Assembly: GCA_963693315.1 (NCBI GenBank)
Contig: OY856188.1
Location: 185,663,487 to 185,727,486 of the forward strand
Origin: Diogma glabrata
Taxonomy: Eukaryota; Arthropoda; Insecta; Diptera; Cylindrotomidae
Length of the DNA: 64,000 bases
Direction of reading: 5' to 3'
Made by a program: the position numbers and the translations under genes
Notes under the pieces: model-generated
Seen by the model: the letters and a program-made list of their open reading frames with translations, nothing else
Told to the model about the DNA's origin: nothing
Databases searched by the model: none
Part shown: positions 1 through 11,172 of the stretch, piece after piece
Position numbering within the stretch: the first letter of the stretch is position 1
How the letters are laid out: the number at the start of each line of letters is the position of its first letter

Positions 1-792
1 CGATTATTGCGAACGTTACAGTAAATGGTATTGAACATATTACTAGCCCTCGAATGGCCCAGCAGAAAACTCGGTTAGGGTTCTTAAAAAGTCATTGATA
101 AAAATGCTGGCTGATAAAAAAAATAGTAGCGAAACTTTAGAAAATCTTATTCAACATTTTTGTATATGAATCGAAATACGACCCAATTAACGACGGGTAG
201 AACGCTGCATGAACTTATGTATAACACAAAATCTAAATTACGTTGGAGCTTATTAGCCCCAAAAGAAGATTCAAAAAATATTTCGATAGAACAGAGAAGT
301 TCGAACGCCAAACATTTTGATGTGGGGGATATTGTCTTTGTTAAAGATTTTAGTGTACTCGTAAATAAGATAAAATGGGTAAAGGCGAAGATCATCAGAA
401 TTTTGGGCAGTTGTTCTTATCTGGTATTAAATGAAAAGGGTCAAACGTGGAAGAGACATGCAAATCATATAACCATATTTAAGAAACAAAGTTCGAATTC
501 TGGGTTGAATAAGCAATTTAGTAAAAATAATGATAATGTTAAGAGCGCGTCTATACACGATCTTTTAAAACAGAAAGCTAAGAGAATTCCTGTCTGTATC
601 AATGATCCTGCTGTTGAAATGGCAACAGGAAATAATATACAGCATATTGTTAGATTTAATAAAAATATAATATAAAATAACGAAGTTCCTGCGAGTAGTC
701 AAAATATTAGTTCAAATTCACCAGTTGCAGTTGAATCAACCATAAGCCGAATAAAGCGCACGATTAAAAAACCAGATAGATTAAACTTATAG
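1..792 (+). pseudogene. Ty3/gypsy pol fragment: integrase C-terminal part
   Basis: This is the 3' end of a gypsy-type pol gene, cut by the window edge. The reading begins with the NGPAENSVRV stretch typical of the end of the integrase core. It loses one base near 160 and then runs in one frame to an in-frame TAA at 673-675. Beyond that stop the same frame continues to a TAG at 790-792. Recognisable parts are the TTGRTPAELMY-like segment (here TTGRTLHELMY), the GDIVFVKDF beta-barrel start and the WKRHANHI motif that closes the C-terminal domain in many gypsy integrases. A basic tail (RTIKKPDRLNL) ends it. One frameshift plus one nonsense codon make it a relic. I did not find its LTR with confidence. 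Confidence 0.8.
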
Positions 793-1239
793 AAAATGTA
801 TTTACTCAAAGTTTGTGATTTTTATTTGTTTTATTTTTAGTATATTTGTAATTGTATAAATTAATATTATAAATTTAAATTAATTGACGTGGTTTTGCGC
901 TTACTAGAAATTAGTTGTAAACCTAAATATAAAAAAGTTAGTACATAAAAAATTAAACAAAATTGACATAGTCTGTAAAAGAAAAAAATACATATCAGGA
1001 TGAGATATAAAAAATATGGAGGGGCTGAAATCTCACAGCTCTGAGATATCAAGACTTCGGTCTGGGTTAAGGATTTTGATATAGTTTTCGGCAAAAAACT
1101 TTTATGAGGACATGGTTTTTAGTTTTGGGCAGCGATGTATATAAAACATAACTCTTTGTTAAAGTACAAGTATTTTTTATCTCTGTTTAAAAATTTATTA
1201 CAAAACTAACACGATACCTTGCCGGAAAATTATAATCAA

Positions 1240-1640
1240 AATTCCAAAAATATTGTTAAATTAAATAAAATTAAAGTTTTTCCAAATTCCAAAAATATTC
1301 CAAAAATTAGAATAAAATCAAATATTTAATTTTTTTCTAAATTCCAAAAATATTTCAAAAATTCTTAAAAATTCAAACTTTTCCATAATTCTAAAAATAT
1401 TGCAAAAATTATTACAAAATCAAATATTGAAAATTTTTTCAAAATTCCAAAAATTATAATATCAAAAATTAAAAATTTTTCAAAATTCTAAAAATATTCC
1501 GAAAATTCTTACAAAATCAAAAATTAAAACTTTTACCGAAATTCTAAAGATATTGCAAAAATTATTACAAAATCAAAAATACAAACTTTTTCAAAATTCC
1601 AAAAATATTTCAAAAACTATATCAAATTCAAAAATTTCCA
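1240..1640. repeat. AT-rich short-period repeat block
   Basis: Variations of a unit containing TTCCAAAAATATT, followed by an (A)CAAAATCAAAAATTAAAA stretch, recur about six times at roughly 60-70-bp spacing. The reverse-complement version is at 33340-33616 and 38128-38250. It codes for nothing I can support. Confidence 0.7.
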
Positions 1641-1726
1641 TGTCCAATTTCATTTTAAATTACATTTACGTCATAAAAACAGCTACATTTTTTTCCAAAA
1701 AATTGGCTAATAAAATAAATGAAATC

Positions 1727-2330
1727 ATTTTTTGACACACTTGACATTATTTTGTGACAAACTTATAATGCCATAATTCTCTATAATAATAATAAAATAT
1801 CATGTCATACAAACTATTTATTTTATTTTTTTCTACAAAAATTGGGTAAAAAATAAATAAAAACCTTTCTTTTGACACACTTGGCAACATTTTTTGATAA
1901 ACTTATAATGCCATAATTCTCTATAATAATAATAAAATTTCATTTCATTTCCAAAAAATTGGGTAAAAAATTAAATAAAAATCTTTTGACACACTTGACA
2001 ACATTTTTTGACAAACTTATAATGCCATAATTCTCAATAATAATAATAAAATTTCATTTCAAACAATTAATTTTATTTTTTTTCCAAAAAGTTGGGTAAA
2101 AAAATAAATAAAAATCTTTCTTTTGACACACATGACAACTTTTTTTTTGACAAACTTATAATGCCATAATTCTCAATAATAATAATAAAACTTCATTTCA
2201 AACAAACAATTAATTTGATATTTTTTCCAAAAAATTGGGTAAAAAATAAATAAAAATCTTTCTTTTGACACACTTGACAACATTTTTTTGACAAAACTTA
2301 TAATGCAATAATCTAGTTTTTGATCTCACA
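1727..2330. repeat. Tandem repeat of about 112-144 bp, five units
   Basis: Each unit contains TTTTGACACACTTGACAACA, then a TAATGCCATAATTCTC segment, a short TAA microsatellite and an AAAAAATTGGGTAAAAAA segment. Unit starts are near 1727, 1871, 1983, 2122 and 2262. The spacing changes mostly through the length of the TAA run and the presence of a CAAACAATTAATTT stretch. The second copy of the host repeat, at 33180-33320, keeps only about one unit. Confidence 0.8.
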
Positions 2331-2735
2331 TACCTATCCCGACCATCAAAATTTCTCCAAATTTAATGTTCCTACTCGTAATCACTTAAAATGAACGTTT
2401 TTTAAGCCAAAAATATGAAAATTTGCTATTTTTGACACACATAATGATTTTTTGACACACTTCCGGTACAGTTATCGAACACAGCGTCCTTTCGGACCTG
2501 TCCCTTGTGAATACATATTTTTAGAAAAAACATTTTTGAAATCCCTCCAGCGGTTTTCCCTGCAGCGTAGGTAATGACGGACGGCCGGCAGACAGACATA
2601 CATTTTTTTTTTGCTTTTTTAGAATCAGTAGGTCCTAAAACGTCGAGAAATACCAAAAAAAGTGGGGGTGAGAATTTCACTTTTGGCTCATGAATGTAAT
2701 ACTTAGGTCTTTCAGACCGAAGTAATAAGTAAATT

Positions 2736-3712
2736 TTACATTACATCCAGTGCTTTCTGAATTTAATGTTTTCAAAAATAAGATTAAATTGTACTTACTG
2801 TAAAGTAATTATTGCAATTTAGTTAAGTTAAATGCTCCTTTTTAAAGCTATTTTGAAATGGCAGTATTAAAATATTGTTTTGTTATTAGTAAAAAAAAAT
2901 GTAATAAAAGAATAATTTTATTATGTACTATTAAGAGAACTTTCAAAATTTGTTGGGAGGTATGATATGCATTGGGTAACACCAATTCTGTTGATGGCTG
3001 TCAAAGAATTAAGAGAATAGAGGAAGTGAAATTGATTTTAAAAGTTGAAGCAATTTTTGCACACCAATAAATTATTACTAACACACTTGCGTTTTAGTAG
3101 AGGCGCCGTAAATATTTCTATTATTGCATTGAATTCCAAATTTAAGCGTATTTTTGCCCCCAAAATTAATATAAAAAAAAGAGACGCCATTACATAGAAA
3201 AGAAAAACAACAAATAGAAAAACAACATAAAAAAAATTTTGACATCGTAGACCCGAAGCATTCTATTATTGTTTACATTGATTTTAGATTACATTTTTTT
3301 CTCGAAAATGTTTAAAAAACTTAACACTTATTAATCGAAAAGTAAATTATAATATTAATATTATTACTTATGATAAGAAATCCCATCCTGTAGATGTTTT
3401 TGGAAATTTTCACTTAATATATTTAATTTTTCTGTAAAATTATTTTTAAATTATAATAAAATCACTAGTATTTCTTATATTTATTATAAATTCGTCAAAA
3501 TATCACCACGATAAATATTAAAAACAATTTTATTAAAACCAAATTATAACCAAGCTAAGTAATGTTTACAAATTTTGTTTTTGACAACTTAGACCAACTT
3601 ATTGAAGATAAAAAAGAGAGGAGAAAAGAGAAAAACGGCTTCAAATATTTTTGTGTATATATACAGTAGTTTCATTTCCTTAGTCTCTTAATTCTTTGAT
3701 GGCTGTTAATAT
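2736..3712. other. Intergenic, with an inverted repeat at both ends of a 0.7-kb stretch
   Basis: I see no coding capacity here. The 16-mer TCAAAGAATTAAGAGA at 3001-3016 recurs as its reverse complement at 3684-3699. The similarity extends to about 35 bp (TAGAGGAAGTGAAA against TAAGGAAATGAAA). This suggests a small TIR element of about 0.7 kb whose right edge lies 13 bp from the LTR insertion at 3713. Confidence 0.4.
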
Positions 3713-4422
3713 TGTTACGAGTGCAGAAAAATCTAGACGATTACAGAAAGATCTAAACGATTACGGTCACTTCCAGGAAAATAAAATCAACAAACAAGTT
3801 AATGAAATGAATATTGTTGTTGTTGTCTCTTCTTAGAAATAGGGTCAACATAAACGATTTTATGAATCAAATCAACATAACGTAAAATAATCGAGTATTC
3901 TAATGTTTTCTCAAGGTTTCTGGAAAGTGATGTCGAATTATCTAGAAGTATTGCAGAAGGTATATAAGAAAAATACCTTTTGTAGTTTTTAATTAGTTTT
4001 ATTTTAGACCTGCGACAGTAAAGTGAGATTAAATGTAAAATTAGTTTATTTTAAACCTGCGATTGTGAAGTTAAAAATTATAAAAGTGATCTTTAAATTA
4101 GTTTTTGTGTAAAGTTTTTGTAAATAAAGTTATAAGTGTTATTAAATAGAAATAATTTGTGTATTATTTTGAACGTTGAGTTACTGGAAATTTCTACAAT
4201 AAACCGTTGGAGTTTCTGAAGCTGTTGGAAGAATATTCTAGTCAAGAATATTGTTTGCTGTATTGTTTTCCTGTTGTTGTGAAACAATTAAGGTGTTGAA
4301 TACTTAATAAAACCTGGTGTTTGTGCTTACTAATCAGTGATCGAACTCAGGAAGAGATTGGGAATTGCGTTTATCGAATTGAGAGTAAGGCCAATTCGAA
4401 GGAGGTTAAGAAAAACGTAACA
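3713..4422 (+). repeat. 5' LTR of the gag-protease element
   Basis: 710 bp with 7-bp inverted ends TGTTACG and CGTAACA. A TATA-like TATATAAG lies at 3961-3968, and an AATAAA within TAAATAAAGTT lies near 4124, consistent with U3 and R regions. It differs from the 3' LTR at two positions that I could see (GTTAATG against GCTAATG, and ATTGGGAA against ATTAGGAA). Confidence 0.93.
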
Positions 4423-4442
4423 TTGGTGACAGCGGCGGGATT
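4423..4442 (+). other. Primer-binding site
   Basis: Directly after the 5' LTR comes TTGGTGACAGCGGCGGGATT, in the position and with the TGG start expected of a tRNA 3'-end complement. I cannot name the tRNA from memory. Confidence 0.6.
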
Positions 4443-4457
4443 AGTTAGCTGTTAATA

Positions 4458-5505
4458 ATGGTTTTATTAAGTGATTTGAAGGTTCTTGAGTTAATGAAAG
4501 AACTAGAACAACGTGGATTGGCAACAACCGGCAACAAAACTGAATTGACGATACGGCTTCGAGAAGCTATGGAAGCTAGTGGAGTAGCTGTGGAAAGTTA
4601 CCAGTTTGGAGTGATTAGTACAAATAATGATCTAGTAGCAGCTGATGAGGAGAAAAGTTTTGTTGCAGAAACAACAACAACATTACCATCTGGAAATTGT
4701 GATTTTACGCAGTTAATGGCTATGATGCAGCAAATGAATTTGAATATAAGCCAGACAAAACAAGAAATTAATTCCAACATGAATCAAAAACTGGATGATG
4801 TAAATACAAATATGGCTGCTACCAAGGAAGAGATTAGTCTCAACATCAATCAACAGTTAGAAGCAATAAAAACAAGCATTGCTATGAGTCGCGATGAAGT
4901 CAAACAAATTATGGATGAGAAACTTCTACAAATGTCAACGGCATTCGATGGAAAGTCGAGAAGATTCAAAACGAAATCCAAGAATTAGAACAAAAAGTGC
5001 TTGACGAAAACAAAAAGGTACTTTCCAAGGTTGATGATATCGAAAAACGGTTGCAGGATGTTGAGACGACTAAAGTTACTCCCCAGGTGGTACATCAAGT
5101 AGCAAATATCAAACTAAAACCACCATCATATGACGGTACCACATCCTTCGGTATTTTCAAGTTCCAGTTCGAGACTGCAGCAGATCAGAATGTTTGGAAC
5201 GCCGAAAATCGTCTTGCTGCATTGATAGTTGCTCTAAAGGGGGAAGCAGCTGAAACATTACAGGCAGTGCCGGAAAATGATCGGAAAATTTATGCAGAGG
5301 GATGAATGCATTGGAACGTAAATATGGTAGCGACCATAAAAAGGAGTTATACAGAATTGAGCTAAAAGGTCGCTTGCAACGAAATGGTGAATCTCTACAG
5401 GATTATTCCTCGGCTGTAGAGCGGCTTGTTCATTTAGCACACTCAAATACACCACCATATTTCATGGAGAAAATGAAGATCGAGGCCTTCATTGATGGTA
5501 TCTGA
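4458..5505 (+). pseudogene. gag (SAP domain, coiled coil, capsid region), frameshifted
   Basis: The first ATG after the primer-binding site opens a 176-residue segment. It begins with a SAP-like motif (LSDLKVLELMKELEQRGL, then GNKTELTIRL), followed by a Gln/Asn-rich heptad region likely to form a coiled coil. A frameshift near 4950 moves the coiled coil into another frame (from 4997). A second shift near 5300 moves the capsid-like part (NALERKYG, LQDYSSAVERLVHLAH) into a third frame, which ends at a TGA at 5503-5505. That codon stands where the GI-DPETRI context suggests an arginine, consistent with a C-to-T change. SAP-bearing gags are known from gypsy elements of arthropods. Three breaks mean this copy cannot make full Gag. 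Confidence 0.8.
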
Positions 5506-6786
5506 GATCCAGAAACCAGGATCAAAGTAATGACTACACCTAAGGCGACTTTCCATGAAACTGTCGCATACGCAATGCAATATGAGATGGTACAGAGGAT
5601 GTGTATGCCATCTGGTCGATGCAGGAAAATGAATGTAGAGGGGAACATCAAAGGGAAAGTTTTGGCACACAGAGATAGAAGCGACATCAGATGCTGGGTA
5701 TGTGACGAAGAAGGTCACATGGCACGGGAGTGCAAGGAAAACGGAGAAGCAGACAGATTGTCGTCTTCTGTAAAAAACAGAGGAGCCGAAGAAATAGAGC
5801 ACGTAGGGTTCAGGAACAGCACTAGAAAACTCCTGTGCTGGATATGTAGGAAATCGGGCCATATCTCACAGGACTGCTGGAACAGGAAGCGTGATAGATC
5901 TTCGTCTCCTATTCAACGGAAGCCTGTTGAAGGTGCAACTGTAAAGCCAAAAAGTGAGGAGAGTGCAGCCTACATTCCAATTTCAAGAATTGCAGTAAAT
6001 GGTGAAAGCTTGGGTATCAACGGACAACTTGAAGGTAAAGGTTGCTTCATGACACTGGATACAGGTTCAGCTCGAACATTCGTTCGCAAAGGTTTAATTG
6101 ACGGCGTTTTGGAACCATCAGATGGATTGAAACTCCAAACAGTAACTGGAGAATGCGCTGAAATAGAAGGTAAAAGAATCGCTGAAATAAAATTGGGAAA
6201 TAACTGCTATCAACAAGAGGTGCTAGTGGCAGACATTATGGATGAAGTCATTTTGGGGATGGACTTCATGAAGGCGAAGGGATTAGTCTTCGATTTTGGA
6301 TGTGGAATCCTAAAGGTTAATAATGTTGAGATGCCACTACTTGTGAATGAGGCAGAGCCAACAGTTATTGGCAGCGATGAGGAACTACGCAGTGCAAAAG
6401 AAAATCCAGCACCATCCATACAGATGAGGGAGAGAAACGTCAACCGACGCAGACGTTTAAACAAACGCCGAAAGTTAAAAAGGAAACAGGTCCAAGTCCA
6501 TAACGAGGTGAGCGATGTAAAAGAGGTGGTTCAAATAGCTACAAACGGGGATGAATCGCAGCTGAAAATGAGAATGGTTCGGAGACATGGCATCGTGAAA
6601 CTCCCAAAGGGAAGTGATAAGAAGCAATTTAGAAATAATGAGAATCCCTTCTCATCACGGTGGGCTGACATAAAACAAGGTAATGGCCCAGTACTTAGAA
6701 AGGAACCGGAAGTAATTCTAAACAGCCTGGGAAATAGGAAAAGAAAAAAAAAATGTTTGGATTCAACAATTGGAGGAGAGATCTAG
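5506..6786 (+). CDS. gag nucleocapsid and retropepsin region with basic tail
   Basis: An open frame continues past the TGA at 5503 in the same phase. It carries two CCHC knuckles: CWVCDEEGHMAREC (about 5695-5736) and CWICRKSGHISQDC (about 5839-5880). The aspartic protease follows, with the active-site DTGSA (about 6058-6072) and the C-terminal ILGMDFM motif (about 6250-6270). After the protease comes a Lys/Arg-rich stretch (RRRRLNKRRKLKRK), and the frame ends at TAG 6784-6786. Reverse transcriptase would normally follow here but is absent, and only about 37 bp separate this stop from the 3' LTR. The protease motifs look intact. Translation would need readthrough or an internal start, so activity is doubtful. 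Confidence 0.8.
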   Translation, partial: DPETRIKVMTTPKATFHETVAYAMQYEMVQRMCMPSGRCRKMNVEGNIKGKVLAHRDRSDIRCWVCDEEGHMARECKENGEADRLSSSVKNRGAEEIEHVGFRNSTRKLLCWICRKSGHISQDCWNRKRDRSSSPIQRKPVEGATVKPKSEESAAYIPISRIAVNGESLGINGQLEGKGCFMTLDTGSARTFVRKGLIDGVLEPSDGLKLQTVTGECAEIEGKRIAEIKLGNNCYQQEVLVADIMDEVILGMDFMKAKGLVFDFGCGILKVNNVEMPLLVNEAEPTVIGSDEELRSAKENPAPSIQMRERNVNRRRRLNKRRKLKRKQVQVHNEVSDVKEVVQIATNGDESQLKMRMVRRHGIVKLPKGSDKKQFRNNENPFSSRWADIKQGNGPVLRKEPEVILNSLGNRKRKKKCLDSTIGGEI

Positions 6787-6810
6787 ATCCTGTTCGGGAC
6801 GAACAGGCTT

Positions 6811-6823
6811 AAGTGGAGGGTAA
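6811..6823 (+). other. Polypurine tract
   Basis: AAGTGGAGGGTAA lies directly before the TG of the 3' LTR, where plus-strand priming would start. Confidence 0.7.
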
Positions 6824-7533
6824 TGTTACGAGTGCAGAAAAATCTAGACGATTACAGAAAGATCTAAACGATTACGGTCACTTCCAGGAAAATAAAATCA
6901 ACAAACAAGCTAATGAAATGAATATTGTTGTTGTTGTCTCTTCTTAGAAATAGGGTCAACATAAACGATTTTATGAATCAAATCAACATAACGTAAAATA
7001 ATCGAGTATTCTAATGTTTTCTCAAGGTTTCTGGAAAGTGATGTCGAATTATCTAGAAGTATTGCAGAAGGTATATAAGAAAAATACCTTTTGTAGTTTT
7101 TAATTAGTTTTATTTTAGACCTGCGACAGTAAAGTGAGATTAAATGTAAAATTAGTTTATTTTAAACCTGCGATTGTGAAGTTAAAAATTATAAAAGTGA
7201 TCTTTAAATTAGTTTTTGTGTAAAGTTTTTGTAAATAAAGTTATAAGTGTTATTAAATAGAAATAATTTGTGTATTATTTTGAACGTTGAGTTACTGGAA
7301 ATTTCTACAATAAACCGTTGGAGTTTCTGAAGCTGTTGGAAGAATATTCTAGTCAAGAATATTGTTTGCTGTATTGTTTTCCTGTTGTTGTGAAACAATT
7401 AAGGTGTTGAATACTTAATAAAACCTGGTGTTTGTGCTTACTAATCAGTGATCGAACTCAGGAAGAGATTAGGAATTGCGTTTATCGAATTGAGAGTAAG
7501 GCCAATTCGAAGGAGGTTAAGAAAAACGTAACA
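6824..7533 (+). repeat. 3' LTR of the gag-protease element
   Basis: 710 bp, nearly identical to 3713-4422, with TATATAAG at 7072-7079. It is followed by the ATAT target duplication. Confidence 0.93.
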
Positions 7534-7537
7534 ATAT

Positions 7538-7864
7538 GTTATGACTCGTGAGCGCCTCTGGTGGTGAGTATAATTATTATAGTTGTATATATATTTTAAT
7601 TATGTCAAAATAAAGCATGTCACTTGCATTTTTGTATTAGAAGAATACAGCCGTATTTTATTTAAATCAAGGAGATTTATCAGCAAATATATCACATTAC
7701 GTATTCTACTTGACAAAAAAAGTGATCTTTTTTTGCCCGAAACAGTATTTAGAATAAAAGAATAGTATATAGCTGTAAATAACTGCGCTATTATATTTTT
7801 GCTGCGTGTTCACCAGATTTAATAGATGTTGAAGTTGGCTGAAGAGATGATTCAGATATAGTTA
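7538..7864. other. Spacer between two retroelements
   Basis: AT-rich sequence with no supported gene. An open stretch at 7583-7765 has no recognisable protein features. Confidence 0.5.
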
Positions 7865-8096
7865 AGCCGCAATTAGTCTATTGCAGAACCCTGCAATATT
7901 TCTGCAATGGTAGTGTGTAAAATATTCATTGCAGAAAAGTTTGGCAATAAACTCATTGCAAAACATTGCAATGACTCATTGCAATGTTTTGCAATGAGTT
8001 CATTGCCAAACTTTTCTGCAATGAATATTTTACACACTACCATTGCACGACTATTGCAGAAATATTGCAGAGTTATGCAATAGTCTAATTGCGGCT
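7865..8096. mobile_element. Foldback MITE, copy 1 (PIF/Harbinger-like target)
   Basis: The 232 bp fold almost completely on themselves. They start AGCCGCAATTAG and end CTAATTGCGGCT, and contain repeated TGCAATA/TTGCAGAA motifs. The flanks are TTA on the left and TTC on the right. Copy 2 (36831-37086) has a perfect TAA duplication. TTA/TAA 3-bp targets are typical of PIF/Harbinger elements, so that is the best guess for its mobiliser. There is no coding capacity. Confidence 0.8.
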
Positions 8097-8103
8097 TTCG
8101 AAG

Positions 8104-8285
8104 TGAAGAAGCATATATGCATTTTAGGTCTATGATATTCTTGTCTATGTAAAATGTCAATTCCTTATGTCAATAGTTTTTTCCCTCCTAATTTAGTTAA
8201 CATAAAATGTTTGTCTCTTTTTTATATTGTTCTAACTTCAAATAAAGTATTTTGTGATACTTTAAAAGTTTATTTAATTTTATCA
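8104..8285 (+). repeat. copia 5' LTR
   Basis: 182 bp, TG...CA ends. An AATAAA lies at 8241-8246, about 40 bp before the end. Confidence 0.9.
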
Positions 8286-8297
8286 GGTTATGGCGTC
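8286..8297 (+). other. copia primer-binding site overlapping the gag start codon
   Basis: GGTTATGGCGTC follows the LTR directly. Drosophila copia uses GGTTATGGGCCC, complementary to an internal part of initiator tRNA-Met, and the first eight bases here are identical to it. The ATG inside this motif (8290-8292) is the start of the gag frame. Confidence 0.75.
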
Positions 8298-11172
8298 CGA
8301 GCTCGCTGAAAAACTTGGTGTGAAACAGTTCGATGGAAAAGGATATGCTGAGTGGTCCTATCGTATGTTATTCGTTTTAGAAGAAAAAGAAATGCTTGAT
8401 CATGTGAAATCAGAGCCGAAAGAGACAGATTTTGAAAATGTTGATTGGAAGAAAAAAGATGCGTCAGCAAAAAGCTTAATTATACGATGCATTCATGATA
8501 GTATGCTTGAAATGACAAGATCATGTAGATCAGCTTTTGATATTTGGAAGCTGCTTCAAGAGTCCTTTAATCGAAAAAGCATATCACGTCGTTTGTATTT
8601 GTCAATGGATTTGCATCATCTTCGAGTTGAAAATAATGAAGCGCTGTCATCATTTTTCCTGAGATTTGATCGTTTGATTCGAGAGTTAAAAGATGCAGGG
8701 GAAGATTTGAAAGAAGTCGATATTATTGTACGATTGATGGTTTTGATGCCTGATACATATCAACCTGTAATTGCAGCACTTAAAACATTAGATGAAGCTG
8801 ATTTAACAGTTATGAAAGTAAAAACTCGTTTATTGGAAGAAGAAAGTCGTATGAATCGTAAGAAAGTAGTACATTTGGAAGAAGTATTGGTTGAACAAGC
8901 TGTTGCAATGCCGGCAAATAATAATTATCTGAACAAAAATAGAAACAACGTACGTAATAATGAATATCAGAAAAAATGTTATGAGTGTGGATCAAATAAA
9001 CATTTGCGAAATAAATGTCCTAAACTCAATCGTAGTAATGAAAAGACTGAAGAATCTGCGTCAATGGCTTTTGATAAATCTGTTGGGTGGTCACTGTTAG
9101 GTACAACATGTGCTAAAAATCAACCAAATATAAACGACTTTGTTCTTGATTCTAGTTGCACTCAACACATGGTAAATAATGAAGATATTTTGCAAAATGT
9201 ATATGAACTTCCTGAACCAACTCCAATTTCGATTGCAATGGAAGGTGCTCTATTGTATGCTACCAAAGTAGGAACGGTTAAAGGTTCAATAATTTGCAAT
9301 CGAGGGGAAGAAATTGTTACTCTTAATGATGTTGCTTATGTTCCTGAACTGGCACATAATTTATTGTCTATAAAGAAATTAACCTCAAAAGGTTACAAAG
9401 TTGTTTTTGACTGTAATGGGGCTAGACTGTGTTATCATGAAACAATAATCGGTGAATCATTCAGCAAATATGGTCTAGAATGGATGAAAATTCGAGTAAA
9501 GCTTCCTGGTCAAGCGAATTTGGTTAGCAATGATGTGAATCTGTTGTGACATAGAAGATTGGGCCACTTAAGTATGAAAAATGTATGTAAACTAGTTAAT
9601 GAAAATATGGCAACTGGAATAAAAGATAAGCTTTCAGTTGAACTTCCGTTTTGTGTAGATTGTGCACGCGCTAACTCAATTAGATTACCGTTTACAAACA
9701 CTAGAAGAAGAGCCAGTAGACCATTGGAAAATGTGCATTCAGACATTTGTGGACCAATAAGTCCTGAACCTTATGAGGGTTATAGTTATTTTGTATCATT
9801 CATAGATGATTTTACGCACATGACAATAGTATATATGATGAAAAGAAAAAGTGAAACGTTTTCAAAATTTAAAGAATTTCATGCTATGGCTACTTCACAT
9901 TTCAATGTCAAAATGAGTCGACTTCGAATTGACAATGGCACAGAGTATTTGTCAAATGAAATGATTAATTTTTGTAAAAATGAAGGAATAATGATAGATA
10001 ATGTCCCTCCATACACTTCACAACTTAATGGGGTTTCGGAACGTATGAACCGTACGTTAATGGAAAGAGTTCGAGCAATGCTAGTTGATACAAATATGGA
10101 TAAAGCTCTGTGGCCTGAAGCACTCAATGCAGCAGTTTATTTGACTAACCGTAGTCCTACAGCATCGTTAACTGGTAGTACTCCTTATGAAATGTGGTTT
10201 TCCACAAAACCGAATTTGTCAAACCTTAGAGTGTTTGGATGTCAAGCTTTTGCTGTAGTTCCTAAAGGAAAACGACGTAAACTAGATGATAAAGCTCGTG
10301 AATTTATTTTTGTTGGTTATGCTAATGGTGGCTATAGACTTTGGGATCCGAAAGAATGTAAGATATGTATAAGTCGTGACGTTAAGTTTAATGAGTCACA
10401 GTTTGGAGCAACTATAGTAGATACGAATTTGATAGTAGATCAAGACAAAATTGAAAATGATATTAAATCTGATACTAGTTCAGAATCAGGTGGTGAAAGT
10501 GAAGGAACACAATACATAACTCCTGATGAAGATGATGATGATGATACTTTGACTCAAAACACAACTGTATCGCATTCTACTCCAATTGTAAAAGTTGAAA
10601 GAAAATCTAAACGAACAATTCAAAAACCTGTTTGGAAAACTGATGATTTTGAGTGGGATGATTCTGCAATGATAACTAATATAGTTAATGATTGTCTATC
10701 TGAATATGACGAAATTAAGAATCGATCTGATGCAAAGTATTGGAATAAAGCTATAGAAAATGAAGTTAAATCGCTTTTAGAAAACAACACTTGGGATGTT
10801 GTTAAAGACCCAGGAAATGTGAAGAAAATAGGCTCAAAATGGGTTTTTGCAATGAAAGCTGATCAAAACGGTAATTTGACTCAACATAAGGCACGTTTGG
10901 TAGCTTTAGGATATATGCAAAAAGGTGGAGTTGATTATAGTGAAACCTATGCTCCTGTTGCACGTTTATCTACAATTCGAATTCTTTTGGCCGTTAGTGT
11001 TAAACATGAGTTTTTCGTAAATCACTTGGACGTGAAAACAGCTTTCCTTAATGGTTTACTTGAAGAAGAAGTATATGTTAAGCCTCCTCCAGGAATCAAT
11101 GTTCCTGAAAATCATTTTGAAATTGAGGAAGTCATTGTATGGTCTCAAGCAAAGTCCACGTTGCTGGAATAA
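8290..11172 (+). pseudogene. copia gag-pol, 5' part: gag, protease, integrase, start of RT
   Basis: The frame starts at the ATG in the primer-binding site. Gag (UBN2/copia type) spans about residues 1-220 and is followed by a CCHC knuckle, CYECGSNKHLRNKC (about 8977-9018). The protease motif reads LDSSCTQHM, where family members have DSG, so the active-site glycine is serine. A TGA at 9547-9549 interrupts the pre-integrase motif just before HRRLGHLS, where a tryptophan is usual. The integrase core has DICGPIS, RIDNGTEY and the SERMNRTLMER glutamate region. The RT then starts (SKWVFAMKAD, ARLVALGY, DVKTAFLNG). The frame is lost near 11119, where two bases seem missing compared with the downstream frame, and it ends at 11172. 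Confidence 0.9.

Larger units (their letters stand above)
1005..2735. repeat. Interspersed repeat with internal minisatellites, copy 1
   Basis: A second, inverted copy lies at 32.8-33.6 plus 38.1-38.5 kb. Both copies share the outer segment GGGCTGAAATCTC and the near-terminal motif ACTTCGGTCTG, which recurs inverted as CAGACCGAAGT near 2720. Between them are an AT-rich block of short repeats (about 1240-1640) and a block of 112-144-bp repeats (about 1727-2330), then a less repetitive stretch to 2735. There is no coding region. Subterminal inverted motifs around a minisatellite resemble Helentron-associated (DINE-1-like) elements, but I see no decisive end signature, so the class is open. Confidence 0.65.
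3709..7537 (+). mobile_element. Non-autonomous Ty3/gypsy-type LTR retrotransposon (gag-protease only)
   Basis: The element is 3821 bp (3713-7533) between 4-bp target duplications ATAT (3709-3712 and 7534-7537). Its two 710-bp LTRs both start TGTTACG and end CGTAACA. I found two differences between them by eye. The internal part is only 2.4 kb and holds a gag with SAP and zinc-knuckle regions, a retropepsin and a basic tail. No reverse transcriptase, RNase H or integrase is present. A primer-binding site follows the 5' LTR and a purine-rich tract precedes the 3' LTR, so the cis signals for mobilisation remain. Confidence 0.9.

Noticed and set aside
1553..2680. Frames over the minisatellite repeat
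   Set aside because: They follow the repeat units and are not conserved in the second copy.
4093..4287. 64-residue minus-strand frame, identical at 7204-7398
   Set aside because: It lies inside both LTRs and is antisense; duplication comes from the LTR pair, not from coding constraint.
5443..5862. 139-residue minus-strand frame
   Set aside because: It is antisense to the gag region with its zinc knuckles, which has clear motifs on the plus strand.
7873..8160. 95-residue frame over the MITE
   Set aside because: Produced by the palindrome of the MITE and the start of the copia LTR; the same peptide-like words occur in the second MITE at 36884.
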